From NCBI GenBank assembly GCA_963693315.1, contig OY856187.1, positions 1,687,159 to 1,751,158 of the forward strand: a DNA stretch of 64,000 nt. The letters are read 5' to 3'. This stretch comes from Diogma glabrata (Eukaryota; Arthropoda; Insecta; Diptera; Cylindrotomidae). The notes below the pieces were generated by a model, which was given only the letters and a program-made list of their open reading frames with translations, was not told where the DNA came from and did no database searches. Shown here piece after piece: positions 15,588-26,400 of this stretch. Position 1 is the stretch's first letter, and each line of letters begins with the position of its first letter. Made by a program: the position numbers and the translations under genes.

Positions 15588-15654
15588 AATTCAAAAGTGA
15601 CAAAAGCGCACAAACAGTAAATACATAATATGGAAAACCATAATAACACATATA

Positions 15655-15781
15655 GTGATATCTCACTGCTATTGACGGTGGCATGTGGTATTTTACGTTA
15701 ACTCATATGTCAATAGCAGATATTGGTCACTGGACTACGCAGGGTTTTCACGCCCGTAGATCAAAAATAAAAATAAAAACA
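15655..15781 (-). repeat. Poly(A) retroposon family P, copy A (5' part)
   Basis: Continuation of copy A beyond the Penelope-like element, beginning with the second copy of the 13-bp target duplication. It contains the CTGCTATTGAC block, GTTAACTCATATGTCAATAGCAG and CACGCCCGTAGATC. Confidence 0.8.
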
Positions 15782-16317
15782 AGATGTTGCAAAAGATGAC
15801 TTAAAGTAGAAAACCTGTGACCTGTATGTAAAAGAATTAGTGTATTTTAAATAATCAATTGTTATTAAATCCAACCACTAAACATATTTTATTGAATTCA
15901 AATGGTCTGAAAGAACTAAGTATTACATTCATGAGCTAAACGTGAAATTCTTACGCCTATTTTTTTTTGGCATTTCTCGACGTTTTAGGACCTACTGATT
16001 CTAAAAAAGCAAAAAAAATGTATGTCTGTCTATCGGCCGTCCGTCACAACCTACGAAATCTATAAAACCGCTTTGCGGATTTCAAACATTTTTATTTCTA
16101 AAAATAGGTTTACTCAATGGGAAGAGCCGAAAGGACGATGTGTTCGTTAACTGTACCGGAAGTTTGTCGAAAAAATTGTCAAGCTTGTCAAAACAAGGAA
16201 ATTTGCATATTTTTTTGCTTAAAAAACTTTCATTTTAAGTGATTACAAGTAGGAACATTGAATTTGGAGAAATCTTGATGGTCGGGATTGGTATGTGAGA
16301 CAAAAATCTAGATTTTT
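15782..16317. other. Unassigned stretch
   Basis: Contains TGTCTGTCTATCGGCCGTCCGT near 16022, a kind of sequence that recurs loosely near 55138 (TGTCTGTCTACCGGCTATCG). This hints at another decayed repeat family. No gene. Confidence 0.35.
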
Positions 16318-16690
16318 GCATTATAAGTTGGTCAAAAAAATGTTGCCAAGTGTGTCAAAAGAAAGATTTTTATTTATTTTTTTACTCAATTTTTTGGAAA
16401 AATTTAAAATTAATAATTTGTTTGAAATGAAATTTTATTATTATTATTGAGAATTATGGCACTATCAGTTTGTCAAAAAAATGTTGTCAAGTGCGTCAAA
16501 AGAAAGATTTTTATTTACTTTTTTACCCAATTTTTTGGAAACAAATAAAATTAATAATTTGTATGACATGAAATTTTATTATTATTATAGAGAATTATGG
16601 CATTATAAGTTTGTCAAAAAAATAATGTCAAGTGTGTCAAAAAACGATTTCATTTATTTTTTTAGCCAATTTTTTGGAAATAAAATGTAG
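16318..16690 (+). repeat. Tandem repeat, 141-bp unit, about 2.6 copies
   Basis: The phrase GTCAAAAAAATGTTG.CAAGTG begins at about 16331, 16472 and 16613, a period of 141 bp. Units also share TTTTTTGGAAA and ATGAAATTTTATTATTATTA. A related single phrase (AATTGTCAAGCTTGTCAAAAC) lies just upstream near 16174. The frame at 16481-16690 is a by-product. Confidence 0.85.
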
Positions 16691-17820
16691 CTGTTTTTAT
16701 GACGCAAATGTAATTGAAAATGAAATTGGACATGGAAATTTTTGAATTTGTTATAGTTTTTGAAATATTTTTGGATTTTTGAAAAAGTTTGATTTTATTT
16801 AATTTTTACAATATTTTCTGCATTTTGAAAGAAATATGAATTTGTGATTTTGTAATATTTTCTCGCAACGCTAAATGGAGAGGTTTTTGAGTAGTTTGCT
16901 GAGTATATCGTCTTTTCACTAAATTATGTTTATATATGATCTGTTATGATTTTCCGGCAACGTTTTGATGTTTCTTGTTAGTTTTGTAATAAATTTCTAA
17001 ACAGAGATACAAAAATAACAAGTATTTTTAATTTTAATTTTAACAAAGAGTTATGTTTGATATACATCGCTGCCCAAAACTAAATACCATGTCCTCATAA
17101 AAGTTTTTTGCCGAAAACTATATCAAAATCCTTAACCCAGACCAATGTCTTGATATCTCAGAGCTGTTAAATTTCAGCCCCTCCATATTTTTGACTATTA
17201 TAATTGAAATAAAAATTGTTCCCTTTAGAATGACATTGTTCGAGTTTAATTATTTCCATTAAATAACTAAAATACAATAACAAATTAAAGATAATTTCAA
17301 TCCCGTAGAATTATTAACTATATGTTTATACATATCTAATAATCTATACATTTTTCAAAATTGATAAACTGCCGTAATGCAGAGAATTTTTATTTATCAT
17401 AATATAATATAAATTATAAACTGTTCGTTAATAGTAAAATTCATGTAGAAAATGATTTGAAATGTACAAGGACTTAATTGGGATTAAATATACATATTAT
17501 TCATTTGCCGAATTTATTATAGTTAAGGCAGTTTTTTAATTACACAAATTACTAAACGGCTTAGTTTTCAAAAAAACATTAATAAATAATAACTGAGTGC
17601 TTGTTATCACTTAAAAGCATATAGTTTTAATTGATTTAGCAGAACGGATGTTATGTACGATAAATATATTATAAAAAATAATCAAGATTATGGTTCTTGA
17701 TAGTAAATAATTTAATTTTTTGATATTTCATAATGATGACAATGTTTTTATTCAAAGTTAATTGATTATTCGTTCTAATCTATTTTTTTGGAAAAGTACA
17801 AAAATAGTACATTATATAAC
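16691..17820. other. AT-rich stretch without recognisable gene
   Basis: No ORF above background, no clear repeat. Some T-rich runs near 16740-16860. Confidence 0.4.
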
Positions 17821-17821
17821 A

Positions 17822-18224
17822 AGGATGAGAAGTAAGCTATTATTGACCGAGAACTTTTAGATCCTGAGGCGCGTAGCGCCGAGGCATATAATGTTCGAGG
17901 TCTATATTAGTCTTCTCAACCGAGGTATATATAGAACTTTTTTAATTACCAACACTAATTATCACATTTGCTTTGATTAGATTTTGATATTAGTCATTTT
18001 CCATTTTATTTTTTAAATATCTTAAAATATCAAGTAACCTGGAAGTTTGGTTTCATACAAATAAAACGAAACAAAGGAATGCAATTATTATTTGTTTGTA
18101 TTTTTTTGTTCATTTCAATTAAAAATAAAAGAAAATTTGTGATTATTAACCTAGTTAATTTTTTGTTATTATTATTGACCTAGGTTGAGAAAAATTACTT
18201 CTCATTGGGACATTCGAGTAAATA
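17822..18224. mobile_element. Short inverted-repeat element related to that at 3840-5140
   Basis: Ends are ATGAGAAGTAA on the left (17825) and its complement TTACTTCTCAT on the right (18214). The interior block TTAGATTTTGATATT...AATATCTTAAAATATCAAG is the reverse complement of 5050-5120, and TGAGAAAAATTACTTCTCA matches the left terminus at 3858. About 400 bp, non-coding: a MITE-sized relative. Confidence 0.5.
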
Positions 18225-18492
18225 ATGACGATTTCTCAAGTTAGTAGTTGAAAAATAAAGTATCGATTATCGAATTGAAGTTTGGTAAAAACTCAAGTAA
18301 TTTATTTCATTGTTAATTAATACACATTTTCAAAATGATACACGCAGACACGCTTAGTAAAAACTTTGTGGTGAAAATATATTTCAATCTATTATTTAAA
18401 CCGTGTCAGGAAATATGGAAATAGAGATATTTAATTAATCAAAATAATATAATAAAGATAAGACTAAGGATGTAAATTGATTTACAAATTAA

Positions 18493-18500
18493 TATCACTT
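18493..18500 (+). repeat. hAT target-site duplication, left
   Basis: TATCACTT, repeated exactly at 20418-20425 directly outside the inverted ends. Eight bases is the diagnostic length for hAT insertions. Confidence 0.9.
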
Positions 18501-18859
18501 CAAGGTTGGCAAATATCATGATATTTATATAAATATCAAAATATCCGATACATATCAGATATATATCCGATATATATCAAGATCTGATATTTATTTTTGA
18601 ATAAGTTGTTTATCTTAAATATTATACAATATATGGCCCTTTCCACACTTCTATGCAGTGCATCGCATCTCTCCCTCGTTTCATACCTCTTTGCCTATAA
18701 ACTAAATTCAAATATTGCAACTCCAATTTAGTTTATAGACAATTTGTCAAGTCTATTCGTCTGTATCTTCATTCTTCGAGTGCACGTGCACAAGTCCAAA
18801 TAACGAATACGCTCGCTCGCTTTGGCTGCCTTATTTGAAAAAGTTGCATCATCAATACT

Positions 18860-19700
18860 CATACAAGGTTGTACAACTGGTCCATTAATGGATCATTACT
18901 GCTGACCAGTAATGCCGCCCACAATGACCACCATAACTGGACCATTAACAGAATGTTACTGAATCGAAGTTATCGAACTGGCCCATACAAGGTTATACAA
19001 CTGGTCCAGTAATGGCCAATTATTGGCGACCAGTATTTCAACAATAACCGGGTACTGGCAACCATGATCCATAGTGACCATAGACCATGACCATAGACCC
19101 ATGACCCATAACCAAATGACAAGATCGGCCAATTCATGGTTTCGTACTGGCCCAATAACAACAGCCAATTAATGTTAGCCATTAACGTGCCATTACTTGG
19201 CCATTTAAAGTAAACTGGACTGGTTATTTTCTATAAACCTTAGATCGGGTGATTCATAGTTCTAGTAAGGGCCCAATAACAATATAAAAGTACTGTTTAC
19301 TATAATTGGGCCAATCAAAGGCAACTAAATGCTGGCGTTTTTTTTGTAAACCATAGATCGGCCGATGAGTGGTTTTAGTACTGCCCCAATAACAATAACC
19401 AATTAATGTTAACCATTAACGTGCCATACCTTGGCTATTTAAAGTAAACTTTACTGATTCATTTCTATAAACCGTAGATTGTAATGACCCAATCCAATAG
19501 CCAAGATCCAGTAATGGCCCAATAACAATAGCCAAGTATTGTTTACCATTTATGCGCCAGCGCTTGGCCATTCACAGGTAACTAAATACTCGCTATTTGC
19601 TGTTAACCCAATAGATGGGCCCATGACTGTTTCTATTACTGGGAAAATAACAAATGACAAGTACTGTTAACCATTCGTGGGCCAGTGCTTGGCCGTATTT
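18860..19700. repeat. Degenerate ~120-bp tandem array inside the hAT element
   Basis: CCCAATAACAA recurs at about 19151, 19272, 19385 and 19518, with a weaker copy near 19640, a spacing of 113-133 bp. Between them AACCATTAACGTGCCA, CTTGGCCATTTAAAGTAAACT and TAAACCATAGATCGG return in order. The array is markedly richer in C and G than its surroundings. ORFs crossing it on the minus strand (18956-19182) are repeat artefacts. Confidence 0.75.
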
Positions 19701-19931
19701 CTAATTTTGGAAAACTCTGCTTGGGTTGTTATTCCATTCCACCCATCATTGGTGGTGTATTGCTAAACAGAGATTGAAATACATATTTTGGAAATGGTTT
19801 GGATTCAGTTAAAAGCGCCATTACAAATGGAATGAAGTCTGAAATATTTATATTACATACGGAAGTATATGCTTCTTCTCTTTGGTGGTTGTCAAACGTT
19901 TACCTAAAAATAGATTGGTCAGAGATAGGTC

Positions 19932-20284
19932 AAGCATAAATTATCTAGGTGATGAGGTGCATTTGCCATGCCTCTTGTTCGATATAAAAGTTTTTTAACT
20001 TCTAAAGGTTGCTCTAGTTTAAGATCGGCTTCCAGTTTATGCCAAATTTCAGCTAAAACGGCAATAGCCGTTTTATCTCTTTAAGCTCTATCTAAAGCGA
20101 TTGCTATTGTCTTTAGATAACAAAGCATATGTTTAACATTCATTACAGTATTTATGTCATAACTCATAAGTTTAGTTATGTCAGAATCTATGTCAGCTTT
20201 ATGGTCCTGGCATAGCTGAACCAGGTTACCTCGATTTGGCATGCGTTTTGCCAGCAGTGCTGCGTCTGTTAACAGTTTTTCCAA
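19932..20284 (-). pseudogene. hAT transposase relic
   Basis: The minus frame reads LLTDAALLAKRMPNRGNLVQ, then YLKTIAIALDRA, a TAA, and continues in frame with RDKTAIAVLAEIWHKLEADL. The pattern LKPIA.ALD..Q.D...IA.AVEIW is typical of the middle of hAT transposases, ahead of the catalytic insertion. Catalytic residues and the C-terminal dimerisation domain are not present. The assignment rests on this pattern plus the hAT-type ends. Confidence 0.5.
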
Positions 20285-20639
20285 CTTTAAGGTAGGACTA
20301 GTTATTTATTTTTTTTTTTTTATAAATATCATGATATATATCAGGGAATAAATATCGTGATATATATCAATGATATATATCGGATATATATCATTGATAT
20401 ATATCATGCCAACCTTGTATCACTTACAGTTATTATTACGAATATAGCTCGCCTTTAGTGCCCACACGATGCTAGTAACTGTACTACAGTAATTCGCTCT
20501 CTTAACTTGCACGTTTACTTGCCTAGTGTAAGCTAGGCTTTATAAATATTAAATATCACGAGTACGATGAATAATAATTTTATATAAATGGTTTTTTGTT
20601 TTTAAGGGATTTTGTTTTTATACGGTATAAAACGTATAC

Positions 20640-21610
20640 AATTAGTGGTGGGAGGCCAGGTGGGAGGCCACCTCATAAGTGGTGGGAGGCCAGGTTTATT
20701 GTGTCTCCATTTTTTCAATGTTTGTTGGGAGCATACAACACTCGTTCGTGACTGAATTTTGATGATACTTTAGAAAAAGATGAAAATATGTATGGCAAGG
20801 AACTGATTAGTTTTTGAGCGCTAGTTAACAAAGTGGTTTGGGTCCCCCGAGCACCTGTTTTTTTGAAAGCTCATTAACATCTGTACCTGATAATCCAATT
20901 GGATGAAAATTAGTACATAAACATTTAGTACGGTTCACAACAGTTCTGCATCCAATGTTCCGGTTTTTCACTTCCGGCAAACATTTTTTTTTGCAATTTT
21001 TTGATTTTTTTCTGTGTCTTTATGCACACTACAGCCTACAATAATGGAGTGATTATGATGAAACTTATGAACAAGGTTTCGATAAATGTGAGAAGATAAT
21101 TATCATCTTTTGGGACACATTGATCTACAAACTGGCAGGAGGTCTACCATACAACTGCTTACTTTTCACACTTTGTGTTTAAAGTTTGTTGGGAGCATAC
21201 AGACTTCATTCATTAATCAATTTCAATGAAACTTTGAAAAAGATGGATACTTAAATGACAAAGAACTAATCAGGACAATATGTATTGGGATAAGTGGTGG
21301 GGGCCTCCCGAACCCCTGTTTACTGTGTCACCATTTTTTCAATGTTTGTTTGGAGCATACAACATTCGTTCGTGAATGAATTTTGATGGCACTTTGGAAA
21401 AAGATGCAAATATGTATGGCAAGGAACTGATTAGTTTTTGAGCGAAAGTGAACAAAGTGGTATTGGGTCCCCCGAGCACCTGGTTTTTTGAAAGCTCAAT
21501 AACATCTGTACCTGATAATCGTATTCGACGAAACTTGGTACATAAACATTTAGTACGGTTCACAACTGCATCCCATCTTTCGGTTTCTCACTTCCGGTTA
21601 AAATTTTTTT
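20640..21610 (+). repeat. Tandem repeat with ~645-bp period and a half-unit copy
   Basis: 20640-20990 and 21290-21610 match over about 330 bp: CCATTTTTTCAATGTTTGTT, ATATGTATGGCAAGGAACTG, GGGTCCCCCGAGCACCTG and ACATTTAGTACGGTTCACAA. The part between (21150-21290) repeats GTTTGTTGGGAGCATACA and AAGTGGTGGG in more diverged form, so the basic unit may be about 320 bp. No coding potential recognised. Confidence 0.8.
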
Positions 21611-22184
21611 GCTTGTTCGTACAACAGAATTTATGTTTGTTGGGATACTTCAGCTTTTTATAATATTGATATAATTAGAACTACGCGAAATCTATAACAT
21701 TGGTAAGTCATTTTTATGAATATTAGCTCACTGTATAATATATATCCAGAACATTTTGTTTCCAGAGCTATGGTGAAGTGAGCCTATGCATCAGCGTCGC
21801 AATATTTTTTATATAGTTTGATGATCGACAGTCATAAAATTATTAACACTTAAAATCTTAATTTTACAAATAAATAATCATCTTTTCTTTTAGTGATCGT
21901 AGAGTTGTAATTAATAAAAAATAACGTGATATCTTTATTTACTTAATAACAATTTTTGTGAGTTTTATTGTAAATAAGTTTCTTTAAAAACTATAATGAG
22001 GATATGTGTTTAAGATTTTCGATTTACAGTTAATCCAAAGATGTTTACCTTGGTTGTTAAGTTGAATGACTTTTTAATATACGAAGATTAAATAAAATTA
22101 GATGAATGAATGTTGTTGCATGAATTGTCTAACATCTGTATTATATTTTGTAATATTATTATATATAAATCAATAGGGATTTTT
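21611..22184. other. AT-rich stretch without recognisable gene
   Basis: No ORF, RNA or repeat seen. Confidence 0.4.
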
Positions 22185-22420
22185 GTGAGCAATTAAACTC
22201 AAGTAACTAAGTAAATAATTTGAATATTTTCAATTCTAAGGCATATTTGAATTTCTCTCAGAGAAAAACTTCGCTTCTCTTTTGCGCGTTTCGGACTGAA
22301 TTCAAACCTTCCTTATCAGTGCTGCGATTCGAATCCTCTTACGGTAGACACGCTTATCAATTACGCCAACGAGATGATGACTATTCCGAAGTTCATCATC
22401 AATTATTACTAAAGTTGACT
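22185..22420 (-). repeat. SINE-like repeat S, copy 1
   Basis: Related along its length to 30605-30840 (CAATTAAACTCAAGTAA, AAAACTTC.CTTC, GAATTC.AACCTTC). On the minus strand it reads TTGGCGTAATTGATAAGCGT followed by GAGGATTCGAATC. This resembles the A and B boxes of a tRNA-derived RNA polymerase III promoter. That is an inference from two copies. Confidence 0.4.
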
Positions 22421-22599
22421 TTTCCTACTATAATAAATAAAAGTTTTAATTAAATTTGTTTAGAAGAAAAACGATTTCAAATTTATAATATCACATTAGG
22501 ATTTGAAACCTTCTGACGCTATTTTTAGTAATAACCAAAAACTACCCAAAAAACTCGAAATATTGTACATATTTTTAGATTTTTCAAAAAAGCCTTTCG

Positions 22600-22604
22600 T
22601 TAGT
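22600..22604 (+). repeat. BEL/Pao target-site duplication, left
   Basis: TTAGT, repeated directly after the right LTR at 29078-29082. Length 5 fits BEL/Pao integrases. Confidence 0.9.
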
Positions 22605-23058
22605 TGTTCAAGATGTTCAACAGTGATACATAGTCAAGAACTCAAAATACAAATTATAAATATAACTAAGCCGCAGCAAAAATCAAACTGATTGTTATTG
22701 AAGGTTGATGTCATTGAATCCATCTAGTATTCTATGTTTTGCTTATTATTTAAATTAACTTACCAAATTGTAGTACTAAATTTAATATTTATTGTAACTT
22801 ATTTATATTTATTTTATCATAAATGCAAACCTTAAATTTAATATTATAATTAGCAGTAGATGTCTCCTAACTAAATTTCAAGATTGCTTAATTATATACA
22901 CTTCCTCTTTACAAAAGAGAATATGTAACGTAAAAAATTATTGTAAGATTATTGTGAAAATTTGCATCTCGTTCATTACAAAATTGACATTGAACAAAAG
23001 CGATTAATAAAAAAAATTAAATAAATTAAAAGGAATTTAATTGAACCAAGATATTACA
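22605..23058 (+). repeat. 5' LTR
   Basis: 454 bp, begins TGTTCAAGATG and ends AAGATATTACA. It should hold promoter and polyadenylation signals; AT-rich, with no confident TATA box or initiator singled out. Confidence 0.97.
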
Positions 23059-23076
23059 TGGTCCTTCGAGCCGGAT
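23059..23076 (+). promoter_or_regulatory. Primer binding site for tRNA-Tyr
   Basis: TGGTCCTTCGAGCCGGAT follows the 5' LTR with no spacer. It is complementary to the 3' end of eukaryotic tRNA-Tyr (ending CCGGCTCGAAGGA-CCA). It primes minus-strand DNA synthesis. Confidence 0.9.
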
Positions 23077-23426
23077 ATTCGGTGCCAAATCTAGCTTGGA
23101 TTGAAAATTGTAAGTACTTATTATTACTTATAATATATAATAAATCAAATTAATTAAAAGTGATTAATTCTAATTATGTGAGATAATTGAACAATATTTG
23201 TGTAAATTTAATCAAACATTACTTGGGTGAAAATTAAAAACATTGAATTATTTATTGAGAATTTGCATTGCATATATTGAAAATTCATATTCATGTTAAA
23301 ACAGTGATACAATTGAACTTTTGCGAAAATTTATTATCTTCATAACCGTTAGCAAATTAGCATTATTTTTATTGCATATCTTATCCAAGCTGGTTTGAGC
23401 GATAACCGATTTAAATATAATATAAG

Positions 23427-26400
23427 ATGGCGGAAACTAGAGCAATAAAGCGAATTTTGAAAGGTTTGGAAGCTAGCAAAGCCAAATCATTAACTTTCAA
23501 CAGTGACACTCGTATCAGTGAAATCAAAACTTATTTAATCCTTCTCAATGATGATTGGAAGGAATTTCAAGGTCTAGAAAAATCACTTAAAGGCAAATTT
23601 GATGAAACGAATCTAGAAATGGTTGACAAAATAGAAACAATTTATTATGAGGTTAGGCAAAGGTTAGTTTTGCTTGAAAAACAACGCGAAGAAAGCAATA
23701 TTAATATAGGAAGTCACAATATGGAAGAGCTAGTGTTAAATCAAAGCCATTTTTTACAAGAAGTTTCTTCTATCAATAGACGTGAAAATGAAGTCCGCTT
23801 ACCACGCGTCAATATTCCTACATTTTCTGGTCAATACTCTGAGTTCCCTTCGTTTCGCGATCTTTTTGAAGCTTCGATACACAATAACGGTAATATTTCT
23901 AAAGTTCATAAGCTCCAGTATCTAAAAGGTCTGCTTAAGGGAGAAGCTTATGCTATAATAACACATTTATCGGTCACCGAAGCAAATTACGATGAAGCGT
24001 GGGACAAAATAAAAACAAGATATGACAAGCCAAAGCATGTGATACATACTCTGTTAAAAAGGTTCATCGAACAACCGATCCTACAGTCGAGTTGTCCTAG
24101 CAATATTCGTAATTTATGTGATATATCCGACGAAGTAATACGCGGGCTAAAAGTACTTGGTGAACAAGCCGAAAAACGAGATCCATGGTTAATTTACATT
24201 GTAACTAGTAAACTTGATTATGACTCAAGAGAAGCCTGGGCGCATGAAACAGTGGAAACGGACTATCCTACTTTAGATCAACTTTTTAGATTTTTAAACA
24301 GAAGAAGCGACACATTAGAAACTCTAAACACAGCGTACAAGAGTAAACTTAATCATGCTAAACGAATTAGTTCTTTAGTAACTCAAACTACAATCTCCAT
24401 TTGCTCTTTATGTTCCGGTGATCACTACTTAGGGAGATGTGAAGAATATATGAAACTATCGACTCAAGAAAGGAAGCAAGTAGCGGTAGATAAAAAACTA
24501 TGTTTTAACTGTTTATCGTCCAGTCATCAGTCGACTGCATGCAGATCTAGATATAGCTGTAGAATATGTAGACGAAGACACCATTTGACCCTACATCCCG
24601 AATCCACAACAGAAGCAAGTCAAGAAACCAGTGCCCAAGATTCTGTACCAAACAATCAAAAAATAATTTCTAATGATTTTGAAACCTACAATGCGATGCT
24701 GTCTGACAATGTGGCTCAGTTTACTCAGCAACAAGCGATATTACCAACCGCAAGTGTCTTAGTCAAAGACAAGTTCGGCAAATTACACAAATGTCGTGCA
24801 CTACTCGATTCTGGATCTCAATCTTCATTTGTTTCTGAATATTGTGCACAACGGTTGCAGTTGGAACGCCACACAGCTAATGTCCGAATAACAGGTGTAA
24901 CTGCTGGTTCAGTTGTTTCTAAAGGAAAGACGGTTATCAGAATTGGATCACTATATAATTCCGATGCCCATATCGAAATAAATGCTTTAATTATAAATCA
25001 GTTACCTTCTAGACTACCAAGATATAATATTACGATCAATGATAAACAGATATTTCAAAAAATACAATTGGCTGATCCTGAATTCAATAAATCACTTCCC
25101 ATAGACATATTGATTGGAGCAGATGAATTTTTTAACATCATTGAAAACGGTCAAAGAAAATTTAACTCTATCATTTTGCAAAAATCACTATTTGGATGGA
25201 TTGTCTCAGGTCAACCGCAGTACAAAGGGAATCAAAATGCATCTGATTGTATGACACTTAACGTTCAACTGGATCTAGATGTTGATGCGACACTTCGAAA
25301 ATTCTGGGAGATAGAAGAGACCCCAGAACATAAACATCAATCACCAGAAGATGTCCAATGTGAAGAATTCTTCAAACAATCACACAAAAGAGATAAAGAT
25401 GGTAGATACATAGTTAGACTTCCATTTAAAAACACTGTGTTGAAGTTGGGAAATTCAATAAATACTGCTACACAACGCTTTCTGGCACTTGAACGCAAAT
25501 TAAAACAAAATCAACCAATACGTGAACAATACAGCGAACAAATGCGAGAGTATCTTAACATGGGACATATGATAGAAATTCAACCAACTCGAGAAGAAAT
25601 AGAAGAAAACAAACTGTTTTATTTGCCTCACCATTCCGTGATAAAGGAAACAAGTACAACTACAAAGGTACGAGTAGTTTTTGACGGATCCTGCAAAACT
25701 AATACTGGTGTTTCTTTGAACGATCAACTGATGGTAGGACCAACCATTCAACCAACGCTTTGGGCTACTTTGATGCGTTTCAGAACTAACCGAATTGCAA
25801 TAACTGCGGACATTGAGAGGATGTATCGACAAGTTAGTGTCGCTTCAGAAGATCTAGATTTTCAGCGAATCCTTTGGAGAGAAGATCCTAAAAAACAACT
25901 TCGCCACTACAAATTAACAAGAGTGACGTTTGGTCTCGCCTGTTCAGCTTTTTTAGCAATCCGCAGTCTCCACCAGCTTGCTCATGATGATGGAAACAAA
26001 AACCTACAGCAGCACGTTCTAAACGATTTTTATGTCGATGACCTCCTATCCGGTGCAAGTGATGTCCAAAAGGCAGTTGAACTAAAATCAGAACTAATAA
26101 ATCTTTTACAACAAGGAGGTTTTACGTTAAGAAAATGGCAATCAAATGTTGCATCTCTACGTGATGAGGTCAACAATAAAACAACAATTGATCTTTGTAG
26201 TGATGACATTTCTTCCACAATAATTCTTGGGATGCATTGGCACACCTTCACTGATGTGCTTACTTTCAAAGTAAATCAAGAACGACATGGCCAAATTACG
26301 AAACGTAAAATCATATCAGAATCTTCACGAGTTTTTGATCCGTTAGGATTTTTGTCTCCCTCAATCGTCTTGCTGAAAATATTATTTCAAAAACTGTGGT

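Larger units (their letters stand above)
13430..15654 (+). mobile_element. Penelope-like retroelement with inverted terminal arms
   Basis: A 2.2-kb insertion in retroposon copy A, bounded by a 13-bp target duplication. It has RT then GIY-YIG order, typical of endonuclease-bearing Penelope-like elements. The left end carries an inverted copy of the right end (13431-13788 against 15219-15587), including the last codons of the ORF, as is often seen for the terminal repeats of this group. About 67 bp between the right arm and the duplication (15588-15654) are not part of the inverted repeat. The ORF is 5'-truncated and frameshifted, so the copy is dead. Confidence 0.88.
18501..20417. mobile_element. 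hAT DNA transposon, defective
   Basis: 1917 bp with ends CAAGGTTGGCA on both strands and perfect 8-bp flanking duplications. Subterminal regions (18520-18600 and 20320-20400) are packed with ATATATC/GATATAT motifs, a plausible transposase-binding array. The interior holds a ~120-bp tandem array and a minus-strand transposase relic; no intact transposase remains. Confidence 0.9.

Noticed and set aside
18956..19182. Overlapping 70-residue frames rich in Trp and Met
   Set aside because: By-products of the ~120-bp tandem array inside the hAT element.
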